Of a DNA stretch of 64,000 nt, positions 51,854-61,478 are shown one piece after another. The DNA lies in NCBI RefSeq assembly GCF_030563405.1, contig NZ_CP130749.1, forward strand, positions 682,001 through 746,000, written 5' to 3'. The position numbers and the translations under genes were made by a program. The notes beneath the pieces are model-generated. The model saw nothing but the letters and a program-made list of their open reading frames with translations, searched no databases and was not told where the DNA came from. Source of the stretch: Vibrio sp. SNU_ST1 (lineage in GTDB: Bacteria > Pseudomonadota > Gammaproteobacteria > Enterobacterales > Vibrionaceae). Every line of letters begins with the position of its first letter. Within the stretch, counting starts at the first letter, position 1.

Positions 51854-53740
51854 TTAGTATTTAAACAATTGAACTTGAGTATTCAACTGTTGAGCAATAC
51901 CGCGCAACTCTTCAGACAAGTGACGAGAGTTATCAGCTTCAGTCGACATGTTTTCTGATACATCATTAACCAACTGAATATTCTTACTGACTTCCCCGGT
52001 TACCGATCTTTGCTCAGAAGCCGCATTCGAGATATGTGAAGCCATCTCCGAGATCTGTTGAATCGATGTCGCTATCTCTTCTAATGCTATAGTCGCATTG
52101 TTTGCATCAGCGACACTTGATTGCGCCAAATCTTGGCTACGTTGCATTGATTCAACCGCACTGACACTGTTTTTCTGCAGAGTCTCGATCATTTCGCGAA
52201 TCTCGTCTGTAGAACTGTGAGTACGTTGAGAAAGAACACGAACTTCATCTGCCACAACCGCAAAACCGCGACCTTGTTCACCCGCACGTGCCGCTTCAAT
52301 CGCTGCGTTTAAGGCAAGTAGGTTAGTTTGTTCTGCAATATCAGAAATGGTTGATAGAATAGTGTTGATGTCTAGCGCATTTTTCTCAACTTCTTGAATG
52401 ATCCCTGAAGCGTTTTCAACTTGTTGAGCAAGGTTGGTGATCGAATCTTGGTTATTAATGATCACTTTCTTACCTTGTTCACAATTCTCTGTTGAACTGA
52501 TCGCTGAATCAGCCGTCATTTGCGCGTTGTTGGCTACTTCTTCTGCTGTTGCCGACATCTCATGTACGGCTGTCGCAATCTGAGAAATTTCGTGAAGTTG
52601 GACTGATAGACCTTCACTTGTTTGACGAGCGACATTGGTACTAATTTCAGATTGCTGATTAAGCTGGTTTGAAGAGCCCGCAATATCACGCACTATCTCT
52701 TGAAGTTTTGCTATGAACGCGTTGACGTGATGCGCTAGGGTGCCAATCTCGTCTTTACTATGAACAGTCATACGTTGTGTTAAGTCGCCGTCACCTTTGG
52801 ACAATGCTTCCATTGCCGAGCTTAGTGTCGTTAATGGCGACAGTGCTTTCTTGATGATAAACATCGCAACAAATGCGATTACAGCAAGTTGTATTAGACC
52901 AAATATTACCGACTGACGAACTAATGAATAGTAAGAAGCAAAAGAGTGGTCTTTATCGATAACAACAGTGAAGTACCAGTCTGTATGAGGAACTTTCTGA
53001 GCAGAAAGAAGGGAATCGGTACCTTTAATCGTTAGCTCTTCAAATTCTGGATTTTGCGCAAGTGATTTGATTTTCTGAGCAGAAAGGTTGTTTGAAATAT
53101 TAGAAACAGGCTTTAGCGTTAGGCTACGGTCTCTATGGGCAACAATGTTACCTTTACCATCGACAAGAAAGGCGTAAACACCAGGTTGCTCAATACTTAC
53201 AATATCATTGATGAGGGTGTTTAAGTTTAGGTCTGCACCAATAACGCCAGAGAAACCGTTGGTATTGAATGGACTTGCAATTGTTACCACTAGGTCATTC
53301 GTAGCCACATCAACATAGGGTTCAGTGACGACTGTTTGACCTGCCGCCATAGGCGCTTTGTACCAATCTCGAGTACGTGGGTCGTAGTCTTGCGGTACTG
53401 GCAAATCACCACCTAGAAGAAAGCGACCGTCAGAAAGTCCTGCGTAGGCAATTTGGAATTTACCAGCGCTCGTACTTTGAGTTAAATAGCTAGTTGGGTC
53501 ATCGGTAAAAGTAAATGAATTTTTGGCTGCATTTACAACGTTGATTCGGCCTTCAATCCATTTCTCTATACCCGATACAGTCGTATCAGTTAGTGTATTT
53601 GAATACTGTTGAATGGAACGATACGTTTCGTTAAGAAGTTGCTTACCTGTTACATAAGTCTGAATCATAGTCATTGCGAAAATAATGACAACAAACATCA
53701 ATGTTAATTTGTTCTTGATTGAAATGTTGCTAACACCCAT
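51854..53740 (-). CDS. Methyl-accepting chemotaxis protein with Cache sensor
   Basis: The 628-residue inner-membrane receptor has membrane segments near 12-32 and 275-297 around a dCache-like periplasmic domain (FLLGGDLPVPQDYDPRTRDW, VTEPYVDVATNDLVVTIASP), a HAMP domain, and the signalling hairpin tip EQTNLLALNAAIEAARAGEQ. Dicarboxylate, amino acid or amine ligands are typical of the dCache domain; the ligand here is unknown. It stands alone. Confidence 0.93.
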   Translation of the reverse strand: MGVSNISIKNKLTLMFVVIIFAMTMIQTYVTGKQLLNETYRSIQQYSNTLTDTTVSGIEKWIEGRINVVNAAKNSFTFTDDPTSYLTQSTSAGKFQIAYAGLSDGRFLLGGDLPVPQDYDPRTRDWYKAPMAAGQTVVTEPYVDVATNDLVVTIASPFNTNGFSGVIGADLNLNTLINDIVSIEQPGVYAFLVDGKGNIVAHRDRSLTLKPVSNISNNLSAQKIKSLAQNPEFEELTIKGTDSLLSAQKVPHTDWYFTVVIDKDHSFASYYSLVRQSVIFGLIQLAVIAFVAMFIIKKALSPLTTLSSAMEALSKGDGDLTQRMTVHSKDEIGTLAHHVNAFIAKLQEIVRDIAGSSNQLNQQSEISTNVARQTSEGLSVQLHEISQIATAVHEMSATAEEVANNAQMTADSAISSTENCEQGKKVIINNQDSITNLAQQVENASGIIQEVEKNALDINTILSTISDIAEQTNLLALNAAIEAARAGEQGRGFAVVADEVRVLSQRTHSSTDEIREMIETLQKNSVSAVESMQRSQDLAQSSVADANNATIALEEIATSIQQISEMASHISNAASEQRSVTGEVSKNIQLVNDVSENMSTEADNSRHLSEELRGIAQQLNTQVQLFKY

Positions 53741-53996
53741 TTGCAGTACTTCACTCTATTAAAAATTTGGGAGAGACTAGCAGTGCGCTGTGTTGGGGTA
53801 AAGATATTTTTATCAATAGATTTTAATTAATAAACTAATTATATAAATGGCTTACACCAAAGTATTAGAGAGTAGGTGAACCCAGCGGGTTTGCACCAAA
53901 CCGCAAGGCAATATGGGGAGTATTTGTTAAGGCTAAAACCTATTGGCCTCAACGATGACATGGTAAGAGGCCGCTATAAATTCAATAGTGTAAAGC

Positions 53997-54521
53997 TTAG
54001 AATCCAAATCGCGCTGACATTAAGAATTGGTGCCCGTAAGTACCATTATTTCGAAGGTCAATACCTACTGAAAGTTGATCGGTCGAGTGGAAGCGAGCCC
54101 CAACACCGATAATTGAACTCGTGTCGTCGCTGTCGACGAGTTGTCCAAGACGAGCGTTAACCTCAATGTTCGACAGCAACCACGCTCTTAAACCAATATT
54201 GATTTCGGTTTTAATGTGGTTACCATCATTACGTTCGATGTTGTGCAGTAACATCTGTCCAGTAATATCAGCCAACTGATTAATTGGGCCGTTGAACCCC
54301 ATACCTACAGCCGCATCCCAATCTCCTTCAAATTCAGAATCGATTCGTGCAACAAAGTGTGAGTTCTGAGTGAATATCGTTGTGACTTCGCCACCAAATG
54401 TACTAGGGCTAATGCCTGTGCGCAGCTCAAATGTGTTGTAGTCAAAGTTGTTTGCAGATGCAGAGAATGAACACAGTGTAACTAAGCCTAAAAGGACCGT
54501 CTTGTTTGCGCTACCTAGCAT
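53997..54521 (-). CDS. Small outer-membrane beta-barrel protein
   Basis: The 174-residue protein has a signal peptide (about 1-23, CSFSASA) and alternating hydrophobic residues typical of a barrel (8 strands likely), ending MSARFGF with a terminal phenylalanine. It starts behind GGAGTCACC. No family is certain; function unknown. It precedes (in transcription, follows) the YgiW-like gene, 112 bp away. Confidence 0.7.
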   Translation of the reverse strand: MLGSANKTVLLGLVTLCSFSASANNFDYNTFELRTGISPSTFGGEVTTIFTQNSHFVARIDSEFEGDWDAAVGMGFNGPINQLADITGQMLLHNIERNDGNHIKTEINIGLRAWLLSNIEVNARLGQLVDSDDTSSIIGVGARFHSTDQLSVGIDLRNNGTYGHQFLMSARFGF

Positions 54522-54560
54522 GGTGACTCCATATTAATTATATTTTTCGGCATTATAATG

Positions 54561-54585
54561 CCAAAAGGCCTGCAATATGCAGGCC
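54561..54585 (-). terminator. Terminator of the YgiW-like gene
   Basis: On the minus strand, GGCCTGCA and TGCAGGCC (54567-54574, 54578-54585) form a stem with a 3-base loop followed by TTTT. Confidence 0.6.
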
Positions 54586-54633
54586 ATTTGTTATAAATCA
54601 TGTCTTTGAAGTCGACGGTACGGAGTTTGTATC

Positions 54634-55047
54634 TTACAAAACTTGAATATGATCTACTTCGATCTCTGGCGTTTTACCACCTTCGTATTCGCCAAATATG
54701 CGAACTTTTGTATCTGCGGTCAGTGGTTGCGCTAGAAGGATATCGTCATCCAATTCGATTTGAATTTCACTCTGACCATCAGAGAAGATAAATGTATCAT
54801 TCTTTAGTTGACGAACAATCTTGCCATCTACAATCGCTTCTTGCTCTGCGAACATGCTGGTGTCTGCTAGTAGAGTCGCAACTGAAACGGTTTCAATCGG
54901 TCCCGTGTACGCAATAGCGCTCTGATGCTTGTGGTTACTGTCGCTATTGTTGTGATTACTGTTACTGTCGCTGTGATGGTCACTAGCCATTGCGAAAGTA
55001 GGAGCGAGGATAATAGTAGATGCGATAGCTAATACAGTTTTTTTCAT
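54634..55047 (-). CDS. YgiW/YdeI-family periplasmic OB-fold protein with His/Asn/Ser-rich start
   Basis: The 137-residue product has a signal peptide (about 1-21, TFAMA), then a His/Ser/Asn/Asp-rich stretch (about 22-43, including SDHHSDSNSNHNNSDSNHKH with six histidines), and a bacterial OB fold domain (about 45-135; FSDGQSEIQIELDDD, VRIFGEYEGG). YgiW and YdeI help in stress tolerance. The His-rich start may bind metals. Confidence 0.8.
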   Translation of the reverse strand: MKKTVLAIASTIILAPTFAMASDHHSDSNSNHNNSDSNHKHQSAIAYTGPIETVSVATLLADTSMFAEQEAIVDGKIVRQLKNDTFIFSDGQSEIQIELDDDILLAQPLTADTKVRIFGEYEGGKTPEIEVDHIQVL

Positions 55048-55309
55048 GGTGAATCCCTTAATGTTGTTTTTAGTAGAAACGTTTGTCTGAATTTGAAACG
55101 TTTCTTTTCGTTAGTGCGCTTATTTTGTTTGTAAGCTTCGTTTCGATGGAGCTATTAAACAACACTGGGGTTGAATCCAGAGTGAGTAACATATTCATTT
55201 TCCATTCATTTTATTGAGCATCTACACGACAATGACGGTAAGATGGAAGCAGAGAAATATTGCCCACAGCTATAAATTGAAAATTAAGAAATAAAGGATT
55301 TAAGTACAG

Positions 55310-56776
55310 ATGCGATCACCGTTAAACGCCCTTATGGTTCAAGGGACAACGTCAGATGCCGGGAAAAGTGTTTTGGTGGCAGGTTTATGCCGTGTTTTGG
55401 CAAGGAAAGGCATCAAAGTGGCACCTTTTAAGCCACAAAATATGGCGCTAAATAGCGCAGTGACAAAAGATGGTGGCGAAATTGGTCGTGCTCAAGCGGT
55501 TCAAGCACAAGCTTGTAATATTGAACCTACCGTTCATATGAATCCTGTATTGTTAAAACCCAATTCAGATACAGGTGCGCAAGTGATTCTACAAGGAAGA
55601 GCACTGACGAATATGGAAGCGACCGGATATCACGACTACAAGAAAGTTGCGATGAATTCGGTTATCGATTCGTTTGATCGACTTTCCGAAGAATACCAAA
55701 GCGTGATGATTGAAGGTGCGGGCAGTCCCGCAGAGATCAATCTTCGAGAAAACGATATCGCGAACATGGGCTTTGCTGAAAAGGCAGACATCCCAGTGAT
55801 CATCGTTGCTGATATTGATCGTGGCGGCGTTTTTGCACACCTCTACGGCACATTAGCTCTATTATCTGAATCTGAACAAGCGCGCGTGAAAGGCTTTGTG
55901 ATAAACCGTTTTAGAGGCGATATTGCGCTTCTACAATCTGGTTTAGACTGGCTAGAAGATAAAACAGGTAAGCCAGTGATAGGGGTTTTGCCTTATCTAC
56001 ATGGTTTTAACTTAGAGGCGGAGGATGCGATAACCTCTGCTCAAGAGTCTGATGGAGAAGCTAAACTCAAGGTTGTGGTGCCAGTACTAACTCGAATCAG
56101 TAACCATACAGACTTTGACGCTCTGCGACTTAACCCGTCGATTGATTTACGTTACGTAGGCAAAGGCGAGCGCCTGAACAACGCTGATTTGATTGTATTG
56201 CCGGGAACAAAATCGGTAAGAGCCGATTTGGAATACCTAAAACAACAAGGTTGGGGCAAAGATATTCAGCGTCATCTTCGCTTGGGCGGGAAGATGATGG
56301 GTATTTGTGGCGGTTATCAGATGCTAGGGAACATCATCCACGATCCAGATGGCGTTGAAGGGAAACCCGGAAGCAGTGAAGGGTTGGGGTATCTTGATAC
56401 TGAAACGACATTAACACAGCAGAAAACTTTAACTAACGTGTTTGGAACCATGACACTAGATGGTAAAACTGCACAAGTAAAAGGGTATGAAATCCACGTA
56501 GGTAGGACTGATGTCAATGAAACGGTATTACCGGTTCAGTTAGAATCTGGCAGTGTTGATGGTGCTGTGAATCAAGATAACTCAATTTTTGGCACTTACC
56601 TGCATGGCGTATTCGATAACAGTGATGCGTTGTCGCTTATTTGCGAATGGGCGGGAGCCAATGATGTGACAGCGATTGACCATGAACAGCTTAAAGAGTT
56701 GGGTATCAACCGAATCGCTGATGCTATCGAAGATCACTTGAACCTTGACCTGCTTTGGCCAGAGTTAACAGCTTAG
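55310..56776 (+). CDS. cobQ: Cobyric acid synthase
   Basis: The 488-residue cytoplasmic enzyme amidates four side chains of adenosylcobyrinic acid diamide. Seen: nucleotide site GTTSDAGKSVL (about 12-22), PFKPQNMALNS, and a C-terminal glutamine amidotransferase domain with the cysteine in GICGGYQML and histidine in GTYLHGVFDN. Other cobalamin genes are not in the window, so it may be part of salvage. modABC follows 48 bp downstream. No cobalamin riboswitch element was visible upstream. Confidence 0.94.
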   Translation: MRSPLNALMVQGTTSDAGKSVLVAGLCRVLARKGIKVAPFKPQNMALNSAVTKDGGEIGRAQAVQAQACNIEPTVHMNPVLLKPNSDTGAQVILQGRALTNMEATGYHDYKKVAMNSVIDSFDRLSEEYQSVMIEGAGSPAEINLRENDIANMGFAEKADIPVIIVADIDRGGVFAHLYGTLALLSESEQARVKGFVINRFRGDIALLQSGLDWLEDKTGKPVIGVLPYLHGFNLEAEDAITSAQESDGEAKLKVVVPVLTRISNHTDFDALRLNPSIDLRYVGKGERLNNADLIVLPGTKSVRADLEYLKQQGWGKDIQRHLRLGGKMMGICGGYQMLGNIIHDPDGVEGKPGSSEGLGYLDTETTLTQQKTLTNVFGTMTLDGKTAQVKGYEIHVGRTDVNETVLPVQLESGSVDGAVNQDNSIFGTYLHGVFDNSDALSLICEWAGANDVTAIDHEQLKELGINRIADAIEDHLNLDLLWPELTA

Positions 56777-56824
56777 GCCATAACTTAGAAGTTAGCTCAA
56801 GAATTTAAACGAACAATAGATTAA

Positions 56825-57592
56825 ATGAGAATAATGAAAAAACGAGTCATCCTTTTAACTATCGTCTTAGCTTCGGCACTGAATTCTACTCATCTTTTGG
56901 CTGCTGAAAAACTACGAGTTTATGCTGCATCGTCTATGACGAATGCGGTTAACTTGTTGGTTGAAGAGTTTGAGAAAGATCATTCTGTCGATGTTATTCC
57001 AGTGTATGCGAGCACGTCGTCTTTGGTGCGCCAAATTGAACGAGGCGCGCCAGCAGACATTTTTATCTCGGCAAACGAAAAATGGATGACGCATTTAGTC
57101 GATCGTAAGTTGGCTTTTAGTGACAATGTCACAAACTTGTGCGAAAACGAACTCGTGCTAATTTCCCCGAAAGAGACGCCAATATCTTTGGACCTCTCAA
57201 ACGGTGACCAATGGGCTAAACTTCTAATGAATGAAAGACTTGCAGTTGGCAACACCATGTCGGTTCCTGCGGGTATCTATGCGAAAGAAGCGCTAGAAAC
57301 GTTAGGTGTATGGGACGATGTGAAGACTCGATTGGCACCAAGTAACAATGTACGTATGGCATTGGCTTTGGTAGAACGCAGTGAAGCTAAGCTTGGCATT
57401 GTCTACAAAACAGATGCGTTGCTTTCTAAAGAAGTGAAGCTAGTGTCGACGTTCCCAGCCGATCTACACACACCAATACGTTACCCTGTAGCGATATTGG
57501 GCGATAAAGTCGTCGCAGAAGAGTTCTACACTTTCCTAAAGAGCGAAAAAGCGAAGAACACATTAAACAGTTTTGGATTTGAAGTGCGCTAA
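56825..57592 (+). CDS. modA: Molybdate ABC transporter binding protein
   Basis: The 255-residue protein has a signal peptide (about 1-26, HLLAA; a second ATG at 56834 may be the start) and the ModA fold: LRVYAASSMTNAVN, PADIFISANEKWM, and NNVRMALALVERSEAKLGIV. It binds molybdate (or tungstate) in the periplasm for ModBC. It lies directly before modB. Confidence 0.94.
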   Translation: MRIMKKRVILLTIVLASALNSTHLLAAEKLRVYAASSMTNAVNLLVEEFEKDHSVDVIPVYASTSSLVRQIERGAPADIFISANEKWMTHLVDRKLAFSDNVTNLCENELVLISPKETPISLDLSNGDQWAKLLMNERLAVGNTMSVPAGIYAKEALETLGVWDDVKTRLAPSNNVRMALALVERSEAKLGIVYKTDALLSKEVKLVSTFPADLHTPIRYPVAILGDKVVAEEFYTFLKSEKAKNTLNSFGFEVR

Positions 57593-58291
57593 ATGATGTA
57601 TTTATCGGAATACGAATACCAAGCCTTAATGCTGAGCTTGAAAGTCGCTGGGTTTGCAATCTTGTGGCTTATTCCTATCGGCATCGGCTTAGCGTGGCTA
57701 CTCGCTAGAAAACAATTTCTAGGCAAAAGCGTTGTAGAGAGCATTGTCCATTTGCCTTTGGTGCTTCCACCCGTGGTTATTGGTTATTTACTACTAGTGA
57801 TGATGGGTAGACAAGGTGTTATAGGCTCTTGGCTTAATGACGTGTTTGGTATTGTATTCAGTTTTAGCTGGAAGGGCGCTGCTCTAGCGTGTGTGGTCGT
57901 AGCATTGCCTCTGATGGTACGTTCTATACGACTGAGCTTAGAAACCGTAGACAGTAAACTTGAAGAGGCCGCTGCCACATTGGGTGCTTCACCTCTTCGT
58001 GTGTTTTTCACCATCACTTTACCTCTGATGATCCCAGGGATCATTACTGGCACCATGCTTTCATTTGCGAGAAGCTTGGGTGAGTTTGGTGCGACCATCA
58101 GCTTTGTTTCCAATATCCCTGGAGAAACTCAAACCATTCCTTTAGCCATGTATACCTTTATTGAAACCCCTGGAGCTGAAATGGAAGCGGCTCGTTTGTG
58201 TGTCATCTCTATAGTGATCGCACTGAGTTCACTGATACTTTCTGAATGGCTTAACAAAAAGTCAGCAAAACGTTTGGGGGGCAACGCATGA
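57593..58291 (+). CDS. modB: Molybdate ABC transporter permease
   Basis: The 232-residue inner-membrane protein has five or six membrane segments and the EAA loop EEAAATLGASPLRVFFTITL. It starts at the base after the modA stop and overlaps modC by 4 bp. Confidence 0.95.
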   Translation: MMYLSEYEYQALMLSLKVAGFAILWLIPIGIGLAWLLARKQFLGKSVVESIVHLPLVLPPVVIGYLLLVMMGRQGVIGSWLNDVFGIVFSFSWKGAALACVVVALPLMVRSIRLSLETVDSKLEEAAATLGASPLRVFFTITLPLMIPGIITGTMLSFARSLGEFGATISFVSNIPGETQTIPLAMYTFIETPGAEMEAARLCVISIVIALSSLILSEWLNKKSAKRLGGNA

Positions 58292-59403
58292 GTCGCATGA
58301 GCGCTTTGGTCCTCCAATATCAGCAACAGCTTGGTGAAACGTTTTTTGATATTGACTTAGAATTGCCAAGTAGCGGCATTACGGCAATTTTCGGTCGTTC
58401 TGGTGCAGGTAAAACCTCACTTATCAATGCCATTAGTGGTCTCAAACAACCAGATAATGGCTTGATCAGTGTATCTGGAACCATTCTGTTTGATAGTGAA
58501 AATGGTATCAACTTACCAACTCACAAACGCAACGTCGGCTATGTATTCCAAGAATCGCGATTGTTCCCACACATGAAGGTAGCGGCGAATTTAAAGTACG
58601 GCATGAAATGCGTCGATAACGCGCACTTTGAACAAATAGTCTCGCTGCTATCGTTAGGCTCGCTGCTTGATCGTTATCCTGCCCGTTTGTCTGGTGGTGA
58701 GAAGCAGCGCGTGGCGATTGGCCGCGCACTGCTATCAAAGCCAAGCATTTTGTTGATGGATGAGCCTTTAGCGTCTCTTGATTTGCCTCGTAAGCGTGAG
58801 GTGATGCCTTTTCTGGAAAACTTATCTGAAACCGTCCAAATACCGATTATCTATGTCACCCATAGCCTCAATGAAATATTACGCTTGGCAAATCATCTTG
58901 TGATTATTGATCAAGGCAAAGTCATTTCATCGGGCGTGACGGAAGAAGTATGGGCATCGAGAGCCATGCAGCCGTGGCAATCCTTCTCAGAGCAAAGCTC
59001 ATTGTTTGAAGCGACATTAGCGGAACATAATGATGATTATGCGCTATCGCGTCTAACGCTAGGTAAATCAACGTCGCTTTGGGTTCAGAAGGTGTCGAGC
59101 GAGCTTGGCGCTACGGTTAGGCTACAAGTGAGGGCAAATGACGTCTCTATCGCGCTACAACAGCCAGAAGGGACTTCGATACGTAATATCCTTCCTGTCA
59201 CCATAAAAAGCGTAGAGACGCACCAACAAGGCTCGAATAAGCAGAGTGTCGCTGTCGAGTTAGAACTTGAGTCCGGATGCTACCTATGGGCAACCATTAC
59301 ATTGTGGGCGCTGGATGAGCTGAATTTAGAAATTGGACAACGTGTCTACGCACAAATTAAAGGCGTGAGTGTCGCGCAAAGAGATATCGCGATAACGCAC
59401 TAA
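58288..59403 (+). CDS. modC: Molybdate ABC transporter ATPase
   Basis: The 371-residue protein has an ABC domain (about 1-235; Walker A GRSGAGKTS, signature LSGGEKQRVAIG, Walker B LLMDEPLASLD) and a C-terminal TOBE/Mop-like domain (about 295-365) that can sense molybdate. It ends the operon. Its product, molybdenum, is needed for the AioA-like enzyme at the left edge and others. Confidence 0.95.
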   Translation: MSRMSALVLQYQQQLGETFFDIDLELPSSGITAIFGRSGAGKTSLINAISGLKQPDNGLISVSGTILFDSENGINLPTHKRNVGYVFQESRLFPHMKVAANLKYGMKCVDNAHFEQIVSLLSLGSLLDRYPARLSGGEKQRVAIGRALLSKPSILLMDEPLASLDLPRKREVMPFLENLSETVQIPIIYVTHSLNEILRLANHLVIIDQGKVISSGVTEEVWASRAMQPWQSFSEQSSLFEATLAEHNDDYALSRLTLGKSTSLWVQKVSSELGATVRLQVRANDVSIALQQPEGTSIRNILPVTIKSVETHQQGSNKQSVAVELELESGCYLWATITLWALDELNLEIGQRVYAQIKGVSVAQRDIAITH

Positions 59404-59572
59404 GCTTATGCACTAAATTTATGCAGCAAGCTCATGCGGTAAGATATTCAGACCTAGCGTTAATACATTAAGATCTAGTGGTAACACGTTAAGATCCCAC
59501 GGCGTACTTGGTTTTTGGTTTCATTTTTGAATGGGTAAAACTCGATCTTGATTTCGTGACTCGATCTTGATT
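59398..59572. repeat. Cluster of short direct repeats after modC
   Basis: Four 13-bp units (CACTAAGCTTATG at 59398, CACTAAATTTATG at 59411, CAGCAAGCTCATG at 59424, CGGTAAGATATTC at 59437) are followed by two 21-bp units (59454-59474 and 59475-59495, both starting CTAG and ending TTAAGAT) and two exact 14-bp copies of ACTCGATCTTGATT (59540 and 59559). The first 13-bp unit runs into the end of modC. Confidence 0.85.
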
Positions 59573-59872
59573 CCATAAATGATTACATGCGTCATTTTTA
59601 TACGGTATAACTGCCAGTTTTGCGCCACACTGTATAAGTGTTAATGCATATTGTACGTGCAGTGATAAAAGTTAGAATTATAATAGCTGCAATGACAATC
59701 CGTGCGGTCACAAGAACACAGGCGTTACGTTCGAATAATAGAAGAAGTGAGCAGAAAAAGAACGTATAGAAAAAGCTGCAGGTACAAAAAAGCCGCATGT
59801 TTTAAATAACATACGGCTTAATCATTAAGTTTTCGTTAAGCATTCAACCTGAATTTAGGTGTGATGAATAGC
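59404..59872. other. Repeat-dense gap between modC and DUF3069 gene
   Basis: The 469-bp gap holds the short-repeat cluster at its left and a minus-strand terminator at its right. No convincing gene; a hydrophobic reading frame at 59598-59798 has no ribosome site or family. Confidence 0.55.
59784..59819 (-). terminator. Terminator of the DUF3069 gene
   Basis: On the minus strand AAGCCGTATGT pairs with ACATGCGGCTT (one wobble), followed by TTTT. Confidence 0.8.
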
Positions 59873-60310
59873 TTAGCGGATGAAAACTTCTTTGAAATCA
59901 CGCTTCAAGATAGCATCACGACGCGCTTTCTTGATTTGTTTAACCATGTCTTTTACACAGTTGTGTAGAACTTGGTCTAGCAGTTGAGCTCGGTACTCTT
60001 CTTTTTCTTCATCAGTCATGTCTTCTGGAAGTTTAAGAGTAGGGAACTCTTCCATCACGTTAACACCAGCGAAAGCTTGGCTAACTGAGATTAGAGCGTG
60101 GAATTGCTCGAAGTTGTCTAAAACATTTTGTGCGCTTGCTGGCAGGCTATCCCAAGCTTCGCGTACTGCTTCTTCAGACACTTCGTGAATTGACGTAACC
60201 ATAAAGTGCATCTCTTTTGGCACGCCATCAAATTCGATAACTTGACGAAGTTCTGGTGAGATAGTGGTTAAATCGATTTCTTGTTGGTCGTTGTTTGTAG
60301 CGTCTGACAT
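59873..60310 (-). CDS. DUF3069-like cytoplasmic protein
   Basis: The 145-residue acidic, mostly helical protein (ELRQVIEFDGVPKEMHFMV, then PEDMTDEEKEEYRAQLLDQV, ending KKARRDAILKRDFKEVFIR) has no signal or membrane segment. I believe it is the DUF3069 family found in Vibrio and Shewanella. Function unknown. It starts behind AAAAGAGAAAT on the minus strand and is single. Confidence 0.7.
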   Translation of the reverse strand: MSDATNNDQQEIDLTTISPELRQVIEFDGVPKEMHFMVTSIHEVSEEAVREAWDSLPASAQNVLDNFEQFHALISVSQAFAGVNVMEEFPTLKLPEDMTDEEKEEYRAQLLDQVLHNCVKDMVKQIKKARRDAILKRDFKEVFIR

Positions 60311-60441
60311 AGTATTTCTCTTTTAAAAGAAACAATGCTAAAAAGATCTGTAAAAAAGTCAATATAATATAGAGATTAGGGCATGATTTAAGCTCAAATT
60401 TGAGCTACTTTGAATATTCAACACTAGATAAAGGTGATGTG

Positions 60442-61413
60442 ATGATAGAAAAGGGATCTTCGATGCGCATATTGCTGGTTGATGACGTTCAACTGGATAG
60501 GATGCAACTCGCTATTCGACTCAAGCAACTGGGTCATGTTGTAGAAGCTGTTGGTAGCGGAAAAGAAGCCCTGAATGTTTATTCTGATTTTGATCCTGAA
60601 CTCGTGTTACTGGATATAAGCATGCCAGACATGGATGGTTTTGAGGTCGCTAACGAGGTTCGTCGGCAATTCCCAGAATGGGTTCCGATCATCTTTTTGA
60701 GCGGTCATGAAGAGCCTGAAATGATCGCAAAAGCGATTGATGCCGGCGGCGATGATTATTTAATCAAACCGGTAAACAAAGTTGTTTTGAACTCTAAGTT
60801 GATTGCGATGCAGCGTATTGCGCACATGAGACGAGAGTTAAAACAGAGTACCGCCAAACTCGAAGAACTGAATATTTTACTGCAACAACAAGCCAACGAA
60901 GACGGCCTAACCAAATTGTACAACCGTCGATATATGGATACTAAGCTTGAAGAGAGCATTGCGTGGCACGGACGACGTAATATATCCATGACCGTCATAC
61001 TACTCGACGTTGACTTCTTTAAGCCTTACAACGATAACTATGGCCACATTCAAGGGGATAAGTGCCTGCAAGGGCTTGCCAATACTCTGAAAGAGCTCTT
61101 TGTTCGAGCTGGAGAGTTTGTCGGTCGTTACGGTGGAGAAGAGTTCGTCATCATTCTGAGTGATACCGACAGCTCTGGGGCTAATTTACAGGCCAATCGT
61201 GTAAAAGAAGCACTGCATCAAATGAACTACGCCCACGACTACTCAGCAGTGTCTGACAGGGTGACAGCGTCACAAGGTGTGTTGTCATTCGTACCTGAAG
61301 GTGGTGAAGCTATCGCTTCTATTTACGAAAAGGTTGACCAAGCACTGTATCAGGCCAAGCAAAGTGGAAGAAATACCTACATACAACGCGATATTATGGA
61401 GCTTGAGCAATAG
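60442..61413 (+). CDS. Response regulator diguanylate cyclase (REC-GGDEF)
   Basis: The product (323 residues from ATG 60442 behind AAAGGTG; ATG 60463 and TTG 60400 are alternatives) has a receiver domain with phosphoacceptor in LVLLDISMPDMDGF and lysine in LIKPVN, a short coiled linker, and a GGDEF domain with active GGEEF (YGGEEFVII). It would make c-di-GMP when phosphorylated. No kinase lies next to it. Confidence 0.92.
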   Translation: MIEKGSSMRILLVDDVQLDRMQLAIRLKQLGHVVEAVGSGKEALNVYSDFDPELVLLDISMPDMDGFEVANEVRRQFPEWVPIIFLSGHEEPEMIAKAIDAGGDDYLIKPVNKVVLNSKLIAMQRIAHMRRELKQSTAKLEELNILLQQQANEDGLTKLYNRRYMDTKLEESIAWHGRRNISMTVILLDVDFFKPYNDNYGHIQGDKCLQGLANTLKELFVRAGEFVGRYGGEEFVIILSDTDSSGANLQANRVKEALHQMNYAHDYSAVSDRVTASQGVLSFVPEGGEAIASIYEKVDQALYQAKQSGRNTYIQRDIMELEQ

Positions 61414-61478
61414 TTGACGAGCTTCGGTAGTAACCTGAATTATACTTCTAGTAGCTTATAAGCTAGGAAGTGACTTAA

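Noticed and set aside
55048..55309. Cobalamin riboswitch before cobQ
   Set aside because: I looked for a B12-box-like conserved core and saw none in this AT-rich leader.
59398..59572. CRISPR-like array
   Set aside because: The repeats are short, imperfect and directly abutting, with no unique spacers and no cas genes.
59598..59798. Hydrophobic 66-residue minus-strand frame
   Set aside because: No ribosome site, odd composition (Phe/Ile/Thr-rich), no family, and it lies in a repeat-rich gap next to a terminator.
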